DNA of 34,877 nucleotides, from positions 1 through 34,877 of the forward strand of contig JAIOYO010000029.1 of the NCBI GenBank assembly GCA_021741075.1, written 5' to 3'. Source of the DNA: Flavobacteriales bacterium (lineage in GTDB: Bacteria > Bacteroidota > Bacteroidia > UBA10329). Shown piece after piece: positions 22,325-31,570 of this stretch. The translations under genes and the position numbers were made by a program. Within the stretch, counting starts at the first letter, position 1, and the number at the start of each line of letters is the position of its first letter. The notes under the pieces were generated by a model that was not told the DNA's origin, searched no databases, and saw only the letters and a list, made by a program, of their open reading frames with translations.

Positions 22325-25300
22325 GTGAGAAAGCTTCTAGCCACCTTTCTCTTATTACTGTTCCACCAAAGTGGAAATGCACAACTGATTGTAGACCCCA
22401 CGTACACAGCTCAACAACTTACTGATTTGATTGTAGGTGATGGTATAGCTGTAAGTAATATCGTACTCAATTGCCCTGGAGGTTCAAGCGCCTATTTCGA
22501 TGCAAGTGCCACCAACATAAACATGACCACGGGAGTACTTCTCACCACGGGCACAGTTGCAAACGCCACGTTAGGTAATACGGATGCAGGAATAAGTACC
22601 TGCAATGGCGCACCAGGAGACCCTCAGGTTGAAGCAGTTACAAACGAAACGACCTATGATGCGTGCATTTTGGAGTTCGATATTGTTCCTACCTGTACCC
22701 AATTGAGTTTTACCTACGTTTTTGCATCAGACGAATATCCAGAATACATCAACCGCGAATTTGCCGATGCCATGGTTATCACCATTGCAGGTCCCGGATT
22801 TGTTGGTCAGCAAAACATTGCGCTGGTTCCAAATACTGCAACTGGCGTTGGCATCACTACTGTCAACGGCAATGTCAATAATGCATATTATGTAGCCAAT
22901 GGAGCTGGAATTATTGAATATGATGGATTCACTGTTCCCTTAACGGCTGCCACTAACGTAACCCAATGTCAAACCTACCATGTAAAAATTGCAGTTGCAG
23001 ATGCGGCAGATTGCATCTTCGATAGTGGCCTTTTTATTGCAGAAAACAGTCTCGACTGTGGTGTTAATAACGCCACTACCACCGATGCAACAGTAGGGCT
23101 ATTTCAGCCCATTGAAGGTTGCAGAACGTACGACATTGAGCTTTGCAGACAGGGAGCCACGAGTGCGCCTTACGACCTGAACATTAGCTATGCTGGAACC
23201 GCTGTCAACGGTGCCGATTATACTCAGCTTCCAACACTCATCAACTTTCCCGTTGGTGTTCAATGTCAAACCATAACGGTAGAAGCCATAAATGATGGTA
23301 TAGTTGAAGGGGACGAGACCATTCTTTTTATCTATCAAGCGGTTTCTGGAGTTTGCACCGTTTTCGATACCATTGAAATTCACATTATTGACGACCAAAA
23401 CCTTACACCTGATTTCTATTACAACGATGTCTGCTTTGGAAGCACGGTTTTCTTCAACAATGGAACCAGTATCACGCCTCCGGCAACGGTTACCAATTTC
23501 GTTTGGAAGTACGGAGATGGCAGCCAACTAGCACAATACAACAGTTCGCATCTCTATGCAACGGAAGGCGATTATGACGTTTGGCTCATAGCCACAAGCA
23601 ACGACAATTGTGTGGATTCGGCTATGCAGACCGTTCATGTTTACGGTTATCCAACTGCCGATTTCACGTTTGTGGATGCCTGTTTAGGAAACCCAGCAGA
23701 CTTCGTCAATTTATCTACACCATCTAGCAATGATGTTTTTGGCGACATCGTTTGGAATTTTGGTGATGGCGGAAGTGCCAACTCGTGGGATGCCATGCAC
23801 TATTACTCTATTCCCGACACATTTACAGTAAGCCTCACGGTTTACACACAAGAATTGAGTTGCTCGCATACGTTAACAGATACAATTATTGTCTATCCGC
23901 CCATTAACACCAGTTTTGTAGCGGCAAATGTTTGTTTTGGCGATACGATTCAGTTCTTCAATCAATCTAGCGGAAACGCAGTTTGGGAATGGGATTTTGA
24001 TGATGGAACGCCATTCAGCTCAACATTCAACACCTCGCATTATTACGCTGCCGCTGGAGTTTACGATGTGCGTTTGGTTGGAATAAGCCCCAATGCTTGC
24101 AACGACACCACCTTAAAGCAAGTGACCGTTTATGATGCTCCACAGGCCAGTTTTACCACCGCTGATATTTGCGAAAACGAGCTAGCGCAATTCACCAACA
24201 CAACCGTTTTACCTACCTATGGCGCACTTGGTTCGTGGTATTGGTCCTTCAGCGATAGTACGAATTCATCTTCTTATAGCCCATTGCATCTGTTCCCTTC
24301 AGCCGGACAGTACACCGCCACATTGGTTGTTTACAACGAAATGCTCGGTTGTTCGGATACTGCAGAATCAATTATCACCCTTTACCAAGTACCAAATGCT
24401 GAGTTTACTGTTGCCAATGTATGTGATGGAATCACAGTTGTGCCGAACAATCTGAGCTTGGGAACAGCAAGCGCATGGACATGGAATTTTGGTGATGGTC
24501 CAAATTGGGTGCAACAAGCCAATCCAAGTAATACCTACGCACAGTCCGGAACGTATACTATTTCGATGGTGGCGACTTATCAAGATCAGTGTGCCGATAC
24601 CACCACTCACACGGTTACCATTTACGCACTACCTATTGCCGCTTACAATTGGAATTACGTTTGTGAGGGAATTGCAACTCCATTCTTGAATCAGAGTGTG
24701 GTGCCTTTTCCAGAGAATATTGTGAGTTGGATATGGAACTTTGGCGATGGAACACCAGCGGACACCGTTGTCAATGCAAGCCATATCTACCCAAACGGGG
24801 GCAACTACAACACGCAATTGCAAGTAACCACTGGCCACGGCTGCATCGATAACATCAGTCAATCAGTTTGGGTAAATCACAGACCCGACCCAGTCGTTAC
24901 CACGTCTGACCCAGCAGGTTGTCCAGACCTTTGTGTACAGTTTTACGACCTTTCTACCATTGGTTTTGGCGACATTATATCTCGTAGATGGAATTTCGGA
25001 GACTTCCAGTTTTCTAACGATACCAATGTGGTTCATTGCTACGACAATGACGATTTCTATGACCCTTCTTATTACAATATCAGGTTAGATTTAAATAGTG
25101 ACAGCGGCTGCACCGCCACCCAACTCATGGACAGCCTCGTTGTTGTTTATCCAGTTCCGTATGCCAATTTCGATTGGACGCCTGATTCTATCAGCACATT
25201 TGACCCTCACGTTCAGTTCATTGACGAAAGCAAGGGGCCAACTCTTTGGGAATGGGATTTTGGAGATACCAATGTCTATTCCTCTTCCTACTTGCAAGAA

Positions 25301-25681
25301 CCTGATTTTAGATACTCGGAGTATGGTTATCACGACATCCAACTCATTGTAAAGAATGATTATGGATGTATAGATACCATGGTCAAAACCATCTATGTCT
25401 ATGCAGATTTGCGCTTTTACGTTCCCAATGCCTTTACGCCCGACAACAATGGGATAAATGAAGTTTTTCAAGGCTATGGTTCAGATATTGGAAGTTACAA
25501 CATGCGCATTTTTACGCGGTGGGGCAGCCTTGTTTTTGAAAGTAACGAGATTGGCTTTGCGTGGGATGGCACCATTAACGGACGGGCTGCCGATGCTGGT
25601 ATGTATATCTACGAATTCAATATCCGCGACCTAACGGATGAGATTCGCGAATACACGGGATATTTTAGCCTCATCAGATAA
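22325..25681 (+). CDS. Giant secreted PKD-repeat protein with choice-of-anchor L domain (second of two)
   Basis: A 1118-residue protein starting at GTG, 4 bp after the previous stop; no ATG precedes the signal peptide (LLATFLLLLFHQSGNAQ). Residues about 20-240 match the choice-of-anchor L domain (LTTGTVANA, FTYVFASDEYPEYIN, DSGLFIAENSLDCG). A Calx-beta-like strand set follows (GTAVNGADY, NDGIVEGDETILFIYQ). Eight PKD units follow (cores at residues about 395, 477, 556, 640, 721, 805, 888, 976); two are degenerate (WSFSDS, WKYGDG). The C-terminal 88 residues (VPNAFTPDNNGINEVF, RIFTRWGSLVFE) are a CHU_C-type T9SS signal. It is a paralogue of its upstream neighbour in the second half but has a different head, so the pair probably makes two surface proteins of one operon. 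Confidence 0.9.
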   Translation: MRKLLATFLLLLFHQSGNAQLIVDPTYTAQQLTDLIVGDGIAVSNIVLNCPGGSSAYFDASATNINMTTGVLLTTGTVANATLGNTDAGISTCNGAPGDPQVEAVTNETTYDACILEFDIVPTCTQLSFTYVFASDEYPEYINREFADAMVITIAGPGFVGQQNIALVPNTATGVGITTVNGNVNNAYYVANGAGIIEYDGFTVPLTAATNVTQCQTYHVKIAVADAADCIFDSGLFIAENSLDCGVNNATTTDATVGLFQPIEGCRTYDIELCRQGATSAPYDLNISYAGTAVNGADYTQLPTLINFPVGVQCQTITVEAINDGIVEGDETILFIYQAVSGVCTVFDTIEIHIIDDQNLTPDFYYNDVCFGSTVFFNNGTSITPPATVTNFVWKYGDGSQLAQYNSSHLYATEGDYDVWLIATSNDNCVDSAMQTVHVYGYPTADFTFVDACLGNPADFVNLSTPSSNDVFGDIVWNFGDGGSANSWDAMHYYSIPDTFTVSLTVYTQELSCSHTLTDTIIVYPPINTSFVAANVCFGDTIQFFNQSSGNAVWEWDFDDGTPFSSTFNTSHYYAAAGVYDVRLVGISPNACNDTTLKQVTVYDAPQASFTTADICENELAQFTNTTVLPTYGALGSWYWSFSDSTNSSSYSPLHLFPSAGQYTATLVVYNEMLGCSDTAESIITLYQVPNAEFTVANVCDGITVVPNNLSLGTASAWTWNFGDGPNWVQQANPSNTYAQSGTYTISMVATYQDQCADTTTHTVTIYALPIAAYNWNYVCEGIATPFLNQSVVPFPENIVSWIWNFGDGTPADTVVNASHIYPNGGNYNTQLQVTTGHGCIDNISQSVWVNHRPDPVVTTSDPAGCPDLCVQFYDLSTIGFGDIISRRWNFGDFQFSNDTNVVHCYDNDDFYDPSYYNIRLDLNSDSGCTATQLMDSLVVVYPVPYANFDWTPDSISTFDPHVQFIDESKGPTLWEWDFGDTNVYSSSYLQEPDFRYSEYGYHDIQLIVKNDYGCIDTMVKTIYVYADLRFYVPNAFTPDNNGINEVFQGYGSDIGSYNMRIFTRWGSLVFESNEIGFAWDGTINGRAADAGMYIYEFNIRDLTDEIREYTGYFSLIR

Positions 25682-25866
25682 TTCTTTGAGAAAGGGGCGA
25701 GAGTGAGGGATAAATCCGTCCATTCGGAAATCTAAAATCGTTAATCGTAATTCGTTCCTCTCCCAAAACACTTATTACCCACACCCTTACAGTTGTTGAT
25801 TGCCACCCAATGGGACCGGAATAACGGGCTACACTTGCTCTTGTTAATCCACAAAATCAACACATT

Positions 25867-27687
25867 ATGAAAAAACATGTACCCTTTTTACTCAGCCTTT
25901 TAGGCATTATGGGCCTCTTGGCCTGGACAGCAACCGTAAGAGCGCAGTGCACTCAAAGCGGTTTGGTGCTGGATGTTCCTGTCAATAATGGTATGACCGA
26001 TCAATCGGCCTATTCTAATACGGTTACCGTTATTGGCAACCCATTGTATGCTGCTGGCCATGAAGCTACTGCACTTGGTGCTGTGCAATTTAGTGCTGGA
26101 AAATATGCTACCGTTCCAGCATCGTCAGCGTTTGAAGCACTGAGCGATGGTTTCACTCTTTCTGCGTGGGTCAATCCAACGTCTTTGACCTCGTTCAATT
26201 CCATTATCACCAAACTAAATAACAGCCACCGTGATATAGACATGCGGATTCATTCTGATAGAAGAGTTCAAGTTCATTTCACCAACTCCAATAATGGCAT
26301 CACTGCTGTTACCACGGATTTGCCTGTTGTTCAACTTCAGGTTTGGCAACACTTGGCTGCTACGTGGGACGGTGCAACCATGCGCATATACGTGAATGGT
26401 GTACTTGAAAAAGAACTTGCTTTGACCGAAGGACCCGATTTTCAGGCAAGTGGTGAGATTGCAATTGGAGCACTTGCAGGTTCCGAAACGCTTAATGGTT
26501 ATTTGGACGATATCCAGATTCGGTCTTATCCCTTGACGGTCGATGAAATAGCATGTTTGGTGGCTGGGTCTACACCAGCAAATCAGGGAGTTGTATTGCA
26601 ATTACCGTTGAATGGTAGCGGAGCAGACGTAAGTGTCAACGCAAACAACAGCACACTGACAGCAGTAGCCGATGTTGCCGACCGTTGGGGGCAGCCAGTG
26701 TCAGCGGGAAGTTTCAACGGAACAAGCAGTAGGGTTGTGGTGCCAAATATTGCGGCATATAACACGCTTGGTCAGGCATTCACCATCTCGGCATGGATAC
26801 AAGTAACCAACGGTGCAGGCGAGCACACCATCATCGGTAAAACTGGGTCTGGTCGCGATATTGTGTTGCGAGTTCAGGATAGTAAGTTGACTGCCCACTA
26901 CTACATCGGTAGTTATGTTTGGTGCATCGCACCAACAGCAACACTAACTGGAACAGATTGGCATCATGTGGCCTGTATTTGGGATGGTACGCGGTTGTCC
27001 ATCTATCATAACGGAGAAATGTTGCAGAGTACAACTCCGGTTACAGGTCCGACCTTTACAACCAATCAGTGGTCTATTGGGTCGTTGGGTGCTGTTGGAC
27101 AAGAGTACTTTCAAGGGAATATTGATGATGTAATTGTCTGGGACAGGGCACTCACTCTTTGCGAGCTCAGAGAAGGCATAGTGCCATTTGTAGACTTGCT
27201 TTCAAATACACCTTTAACTCTTTGTACAGGACAAACGGTGCAACTAACCGCTCCATCTGGGTATTGCGCCTATGAATGGGTCGGCCTCAATAGCACAGCC
27301 GAAACGTTTGATGTGAACGCAAATGATTTTACCGTTGGAGACCATCAAATTGTATTGCGAGCGTTTGACGATAACGACATCATCTATACCGATACAGTTG
27401 AACTGAATGTCTCACTCTGCACAGGAATAGACCAAACCAACCAAACCAACCAATCCAACGTTATGAAACTATTCCCAAACCCAGCCACGAACGTGGTCAG
27501 TGTAAGTTGCGCAGACCTGGCTCAAATTCAAATGCTTGATGTTTCAGGAAGACTTCTGAATACCACGCAGATGACAGGTGGAAATCAGACTGACATCGAT
27601 GTTTCAAAATTGCCGTCAGGAATCTACTTCATAGAAGGAATCCGAGCTGACGGTACTAAACAGGTAGAACGCTTGATGAAGCACTAA
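25867..27687 (+). CDS. Double-LamG protein with T9SS sorting domain
   Basis: A 606-residue protein. The signal peptide is LLSLLGIMGLLAWTATVRA. Two concanavalin A-like (LamG/Laminin_G_3) domains follow: residues about 32-232 (FTLSAWVNPTS, WQHLAATWDG, GYLDDIQI) and 240-440 (FTISAWIQV, WHHVACIWDG, GNIDDVIVWDRAL). Next is an Ig-like stretch with TLCTGQTVQLTAP (445-520), then a Q-T-N linker encoded by a 9-bp tandem repeat. The type A T9SS sorting domain comes last (LFPNPATNVVSV, SKLPSGIYFIEGI, ending VERLMKH). LamG domains bind glycans or proteins, so it is probably a surface binding protein. It has its own terminator and may be transcribed apart from the PKD operon, 185 bp upstream. Confidence 0.9.
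   Translation: MKKHVPFLLSLLGIMGLLAWTATVRAQCTQSGLVLDVPVNNGMTDQSAYSNTVTVIGNPLYAAGHEATALGAVQFSAGKYATVPASSAFEALSDGFTLSAWVNPTSLTSFNSIITKLNNSHRDIDMRIHSDRRVQVHFTNSNNGITAVTTDLPVVQLQVWQHLAATWDGATMRIYVNGVLEKELALTEGPDFQASGEIAIGALAGSETLNGYLDDIQIRSYPLTVDEIACLVAGSTPANQGVVLQLPLNGSGADVSVNANNSTLTAVADVADRWGQPVSAGSFNGTSSRVVVPNIAAYNTLGQAFTISAWIQVTNGAGEHTIIGKTGSGRDIVLRVQDSKLTAHYYIGSYVWCIAPTATLTGTDWHHVACIWDGTRLSIYHNGEMLQSTTPVTGPTFTTNQWSIGSLGAVGQEYFQGNIDDVIVWDRALTLCELREGIVPFVDLLSNTPLTLCTGQTVQLTAPSGYCAYEWVGLNSTAETFDVNANDFTVGDHQIVLRAFDDNDIIYTDTVELNVSLCTGIDQTNQTNQSNVMKLFPNPATNVVSVSCADLAQIQMLDVSGRLLNTTQMTGGNQTDIDVSKLPSGIYFIEGIRADGTKQVERLMKH
27433..27459 (+). repeat. Three-copy 9-bp tandem repeat in the linker of the LamG gene
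   Basis: CAAACCAAC twice and then CAATCCAAC, in frame, encoding QTN-QTN-QSN (residues 523-531) between the Ig-like part and the sorting domain. Slippage here would change linker length without breaking the frame. Confidence 0.85.
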
Positions 27688-27710
27688 GCTTTATCATATG
27701 TAGGTGGATG

Positions 27711-27746
27711 GGGTCCTTTGGCGCAAGCTGAAGGGCCCTTTTTTTT
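27711..27746 (+). terminator. Intrinsic terminator of the LamG gene
   Basis: GGGTCCTT (27711-27718) pairs with AAGGGCCC (27731-27738), with one G-T pair, around a 12-nt loop. It is followed by a run of eight T (27739-27746). It lies 24 bp past the stop codon. Confidence 0.88.
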
Positions 27747-27780
27747 AGCGACCAGTGAATAGTGAAAAGGAGTAAGTCAG

Positions 27781-28524
27781 TTACTGATTGGCAAACAATT
27801 CCTCCAGCACATCCACTTCAATGGTGATGACAAGCTCTAGAATCTTACGCTGTTCGCTGCTTGAAAGCGATTCAAACAAGCGGTTTCCTTCTTTTAAGAG
27901 GTCAAGTCCGATGGAAAGTCCCGCCACTTCGGTTGCAGAATAGGAGCGAGGCGATTTCTTCATCTTGGCAATAAGTTCAGATAGAATCTGAATAATCTCA
28001 CGCACCAATTTGCGGTCATACAGCAATTCAAGAAGGGCACGCACATTGGCTACAAACTCATCAATATCGCGTTTGCGGAGGGCAACGATAAATGAATTGA
28101 CATCCTCAGGAGAATAGGGCGGAAGCTTGCTACTGCTTTTGGCCTTGCGCACCAATTTGCTCTCAAAATCGGTTGCAATACGGAACGATTTAAAGGCTTT
28201 AATTCCAGCACCCATCAACTTAGGAATGCTCGACCCAAAACGGAATAGAATAGAAGCCGAATCAAACACAATTCGCAGCATCTTATCGGGATGTGAGAGG
28301 TAATCGTCCAAGCTTTTGAATGCTTCTTCTAGCAGCTCCCGATTTTCTGGGTCGGGATAAACTTGGTGCAGAAAGAAATCGCGGTAGAGAATCATCCGCT
28401 GTTCATCAAACGCATCGGGTAGTTCGTACTTGGCTTTGAGCGAATCGAACTGATACCGTTCGTTTATCAACTTACGGAATCCGATAATAACGCCATCAAG
28501 AATTTCTTTGTCTGACTGATTCAT
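27781..28524 (-). CDS. Helical cytoplasmic protein of unknown function
   Basis: A 247-residue protein from the ATG at 28524 (MNQSDKEILDGVIIGFRKLI). The frame runs on to 28572, but that part overlaps the upstream gene, so the start 3 bp after that gene's stop is preferred. No signal peptide or membrane segment is certain; a mildly hydrophobic stretch at about 100-120 (SASILFRFGSSIPKLMGAGI) is too short and polar to be sure. The rest is strongly helical and charged (ELLYDRKLVREIIQILSELI, SSSEQRKILELVITI). I recognise no family. It is almost certainly cotranslated with the PorT-like gene upstream. Confidence 0.78.
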   Translation of the reverse strand: MNQSDKEILDGVIIGFRKLINERYQFDSLKAKYELPDAFDEQRMILYRDFFLHQVYPDPENRELLEEAFKSLDDYLSHPDKMLRIVFDSASILFRFGSSIPKLMGAGIKAFKSFRIATDFESKLVRKAKSSSKLPPYSPEDVNSFIVALRKRDIDEFVANVRALLELLYDRKLVREIIQILSELIAKMKKSPRSYSATEVAGLSIGLDLLKEGNRLFESLSSSEQRKILELVITIEVDVLEELFANQ

Positions 28525-28526
28525 GC

Positions 28527-29246
28527 TTACCATAGGCCGAATAAGTAACTCACTTTCAAGCCTGCATTCCACAAATAGGCAGTAACAGGCGTGTTGGTCG
28601 TTTTGAGTACGCCATAACTAAAGGTGGGCTCAGCCCGAAGCGTCATGAGGTCGTTGATGCGGTAGGCAACTCCAGCGCTAACTGTTGGCGATAGATTTAC
28701 CTTTTCGTAGTCGTACGGCTCTTTTGTAACGTTCTTCGAAATATCTCCATCACGTTCTTTAATCAATAGTACTTGCTCGCTGGCCATGTACACATTCACA
28801 ACAAGTCCGAGGCTACCAATAAACCTCACCTTTCGTTTTCCTACGGTAATGTTTGCTCTAACGGGAATATCGAGGTAATGGAACTTGTCTATCGATTTCC
28901 ATGCAGCCGGAATGTTGGGGTCGTTTGGTTGAATAGGATAGAATGCATCGTCCCAGACGTTCTGAAACCCTTTCATGGAGTAATGAATACCAGTTTGAAT
29001 ACTAAACATCTCTGTGAAGTTAAATACTGCATCCAGCCCTGTAGTATAGCCGAACACAGGTACTTCGTTCTCGTTTCGGATGTCCTTTATGAATTGAACA
29101 TTGTCTTCTGCCGTGAGGGTTCTGTAATTCATATCTGGCGAGAAGCTAACGCCAAGTTGTATTTTTTTGAATGTTGGCTGTGAATCCGATTGTGCGTACG
29201 CATTCAATGAAGCAAGTGTTAAGGCAATAATTCCAATTCGTTTCAT
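28527..29246 (-). CDS. PorT-family outer-membrane beta-barrel protein
   Basis: A 239-residue protein from the ATG at 29246 (MKRIGIIALTLASLNAYAQ, signal peptide). The upstream extension to 29285 lacks sense before the signal. The mature part has amphipathic strands of the outer-membrane beta-barrel type: IQLGVSFSPDMNYRTL, MFSIQTGIHYSMKGF, YLDIPVRANITVG, VRFIGSLGLVVNVYM, SPTVSAGVAYRI and a final LWNAGLKVSYLFG. This is the 8-strand PorT/OmpA-barrel style (PF13568-like). It probably lies in the outer membrane. Function is unknown; it is not PorT itself by length alone. The next gene starts 3 bp after its stop. Confidence 0.85.
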   Translation of the reverse strand: MKRIGIIALTLASLNAYAQSDSQPTFKKIQLGVSFSPDMNYRTLTAEDNVQFIKDIRNENEVPVFGYTTGLDAVFNFTEMFSIQTGIHYSMKGFQNVWDDAFYPIQPNDPNIPAAWKSIDKFHYLDIPVRANITVGKRKVRFIGSLGLVVNVYMASEQVLLIKERDGDISKNVTKEPYDYEKVNLSPTVSAGVAYRINDLMTLRAEPTFSYGVLKTTNTPVTAYLWNAGLKVSYLFGLW

Positions 29247-29292
29247 AGTTCGATTTTCACAACTTGCAAAAGCAACAATAGGCAAATATAGT

Positions 29293-30549
29293 TTAAGCTG
29301 TTATAGCTTTCAGTCTTTCACTCTCAGGCCAAATACGTTTGCAGTTCTCAATGGCTGAGTCAATGGCATCTTCGTGCGAACCAATATCGCGGGAGTAATC
29401 TCCACCAAAATAGATGTTGTGTGTTCCTTGAACCTTTTCTAGTTCCTTCTGAGCACGAAAGAAATCAGGCGTTTCGCACGGCAACCACCATTCCGAAACG
29501 TGGTGCACATTCTTCGGGTCGTCTCCTTCGTTGATGTAACTGTCAAACACATTCGTATCCGTATTCCAGCCATCCCAAATGGTTACATCGGCATGTTTGC
29601 CTTTGTTCAGCACATTCACCACGCTCCAATCCTGTCGGTTGGGCGGCATGAGGCTGGTATCGCTGTGCGTGCAGATGGTGGCTAAATAGTACTCAAATCG
29701 CGAAAGCGCTTTCTTCACCTCATCTATATGCTGTGTGTCTTTCAGGATGGTTTGTGCATCCTTTGCGCCAGCGGTAATGATGAGTTTATCAAACTCAAAT
29801 TCTCTGCCTGATGTGGTTTTCACTTTCACCTTTCCTGTGGCAGTATCGGGCTGAACAGATTCGACCCCATCTTTAATGACAATTTCCGTGTTTTGAAGCG
29901 TATCGGCCATCATTTTGATGTAATTCTTTACGCCACCACGCATCACTTTCCAATCGTAGTATTTCAAACCACTCGGTTTGTGATAAACGATGTATTTCAT
30001 CAATGGATAAACCGAAAAATCTTCGGTTTGATTGTGCGGACTACCCCAAACGCCCGAAAGTACTGGCAGCAGGAATTCCGACCGTTGCTTCTTACTCAGC
30101 TTCAAATCATCCATAAACTTGCGAAGCGTTACGTCTGTTTCGTGATTCTCCACAATTTTCTGAGCGGCATTCACCGCTTTGTTCATAATCAGCAATTCGG
30201 GCAGCACATGTGGCTTTGCAAACATTTGCACAATGCGTCTGAACGTAACAGGTGGCATGGCGTTCACCTTTCCTGTCAACCGATTGTAATAGGTCATAGA
30301 AAGCGGCACCCAATCAAAGGGAATATTCACCAATTCTAAAAGCTTGTTGAAATGCGGATAGATGGAAGGGGAGAACCAATTGGCGCCATCGTCTACGTGG
30401 TGCACAATGCCATTGAGTTCTACGTCAACCGTATGTGTGTTTCCTCCAAGGTAATCCTTTTTCTCGATGATGGTGAGTTCGTGGCCTTGATCCAAGAGCC
30501 AGGCTGTACACATACCAGCCCCACCAGAGCCAATGATTCCAATTTTCAA
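29293..30549 (-). CDS. FAD-dependent amine oxidase-like oxidoreductase
   Basis: A 418-residue protein. The start is a TTG (30549); the next Met would remove the dinucleotide-binding motif GIIGSGGAGMCTAWLL, so TTG is very likely used. ELTIIEKKDYLGGNTHTVDV completes the Rossmann fold, with the GG doublet typical of amine oxidase/phytoene desaturase-like proteins. In the middle are KLIITAGAKDAQTIL and a substrate-side region. The C-terminus is IYFGGDYSRDIGSHEDAIDS, the motif that closes the FAD site. Such proteins oxidise or desaturate lipids or amines; a relative has been seen with cyclopropane fatty-acid synthases. No such partner is nearby. The PorT-like gene lies 46 bp downstream. Confidence 0.88.
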   Translation of the reverse strand: MKIGIIGSGGAGMCTAWLLDQGHELTIIEKKDYLGGNTHTVDVELNGIVHHVDDGANWFSPSIYPHFNKLLELVNIPFDWVPLSMTYYNRLTGKVNAMPPVTFRRIVQMFAKPHVLPELLIMNKAVNAAQKIVENHETDVTLRKFMDDLKLSKKQRSEFLLPVLSGVWGSPHNQTEDFSVYPLMKYIVYHKPSGLKYYDWKVMRGGVKNYIKMMADTLQNTEIVIKDGVESVQPDTATGKVKVKTTSGREFEFDKLIITAGAKDAQTILKDTQHIDEVKKALSRFEYYLATICTHSDTSLMPPNRQDWSVVNVLNKGKHADVTIWDGWNTDTNVFDSYINEGDDPKNVHHVSEWWLPCETPDFFRAQKELEKVQGTHNIYFGGDYSRDIGSHEDAIDSAIENCKRIWPESERLKAITA

Positions 30550-30670
30550 GTCTTGTACTTTAAATGATGAAGGACAAAGCTATGCGAAACAATTTCACAG
30601 AATCTTTCCTGATGCCTAAGAGGTTAGTTGCCTAATGGTTTTAACGGCTGCTAACCAAGATAAATGTTGG

Positions 30671-31237
30671 TTACCGAACTTCTTTGTGACGGAAGCAATC
30701 TAGGGTGTGATCGTTTACCATTCCTGTTGCTTGCATGTGGGCGTAGATTACGGTTGGCCCAACGAATTTGAAACCGCGTTTCTTCAGGTCTTTACTAATT
30801 CTTTCAGCTAATTCTGTTTTGGCTGGAACATCGTTCAACGTGGCCAATTCGTTCTGAATAGGTTTTCCACCCACAAAACCCCAGATGTAATCTTTGAACG
30901 AGCCGAATTCCTTTTGAACCTGAATAAATGCTTGAGCATTAGAAACTGCAGCACGAATCTTCGCTCCGTTTCGGATAATGCCAGCATTATCCATCAAGGA
31001 AGAAACCTTTGCGTCATCAAAAGCTGCCACCTTCATTACGTCAAAATGGTCAAACGCTTTTCTGAAGTTTTCTCTTTTACGTAGAACTGTTATCCAACTC
31101 AATCCCGCCTGAAACGTTTCGAGTATGAGAAACTCAAACAATTTCGCATCATCGTAAACAGCAACGCCCCACTCTTCATCGTGATATTGGATGTAGAGTA
31201 GGTCGTCAGAAACCCAACCGCAACGTTTTTTGTTCAT
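30671..31237 (-). CDS. tag: DNA-3-methyladenine glycosylase I
   Basis: A 188-residue protein. It begins KKRCGWVSDDLLYIQYHDEEWG, holding the zinc ligand Cys and His of Tag. Next is LFEFLILETFQAGLSWITVL, the helix-hairpin-helix core with the active-site Glu. The C-terminus has TVIYAHMQATGMVNDHTLDC and FRH, supplying the other His and Cys ligands. It removes 3-methyladenine from alkylated DNA. Full length. It lies 33 bp downstream of the small conserved gene and may be cotranscribed with it. Confidence 0.95.
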   Translation of the reverse strand: MNKKRCGWVSDDLLYIQYHDEEWGVAVYDDAKLFEFLILETFQAGLSWITVLRKRENFRKAFDHFDVMKVAAFDDAKVSSLMDNAGIIRNGAKIRAAVSNAQAFIQVQKEFGSFKDYIWGFVGGKPIQNELATLNDVPAKTELAERISKDLKKRGFKFVGPTVIYAHMQATGMVNDHTLDCFRHKEVR

Positions 31238-31270
31238 TCCGAAGGGTTTGCAGAAAATAGAGCGGAAGCG

Positions 31271-31492
31271 TTACTTCTTTTTCTTTACAGCCTTGGCATC
31301 GTTTATAAACTTGCCATTGACACATTCGCCCAGAATGACAACATCCTTGGACTTTTCATAGTCTTTCACTGCTACATTCATCTCGTCTTCAGTATCTCTT
31401 CGGATCTTGATTCCTGATGTAGCACCTGTATTTCGCACTTCAATATAATAGCCGTCTTTTAGTTTTTTCGGCCTAGTAGGAGGTCTTCCCAT
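31271..31492 (-). CDS. Small conserved protein of unknown function
   Basis: A 73-residue protein, MGRPPTRPKKLKDGYYIEV then GIKIRRDTEDEMNVAVKDYE and a basic C-terminus ending KAVKKKK. I recall close relatives of this size as hypotheticals across Flavobacteriales, with the same GRPP...KxLKDGxYIEVR opening. The high charge suggests a nucleic acid or ribosome contact, but that is a guess. It precedes tag by 33 bp. Confidence 0.75.
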   Translation of the reverse strand: MGRPPTRPKKLKDGYYIEVRNTGATSGIKIRRDTEDEMNVAVKDYEKSKDVVILGECVNGKFINDAKAVKKKK

Positions 31493-31570
31493 GTCTTATT
31501 TTACTCTTTTCACGCGCTTTTTTGTGATATTCGTGTTGGGCGCTATTTATTACTCTTCGGGAGGAAATAT

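Noticed and set aside
19150..25681. Regular repeats that might suggest a CRISPR array
   Set aside because: The periodicity is about 245 bp and protein-level (PKD domains), with no constant short repeat and spacer pattern.
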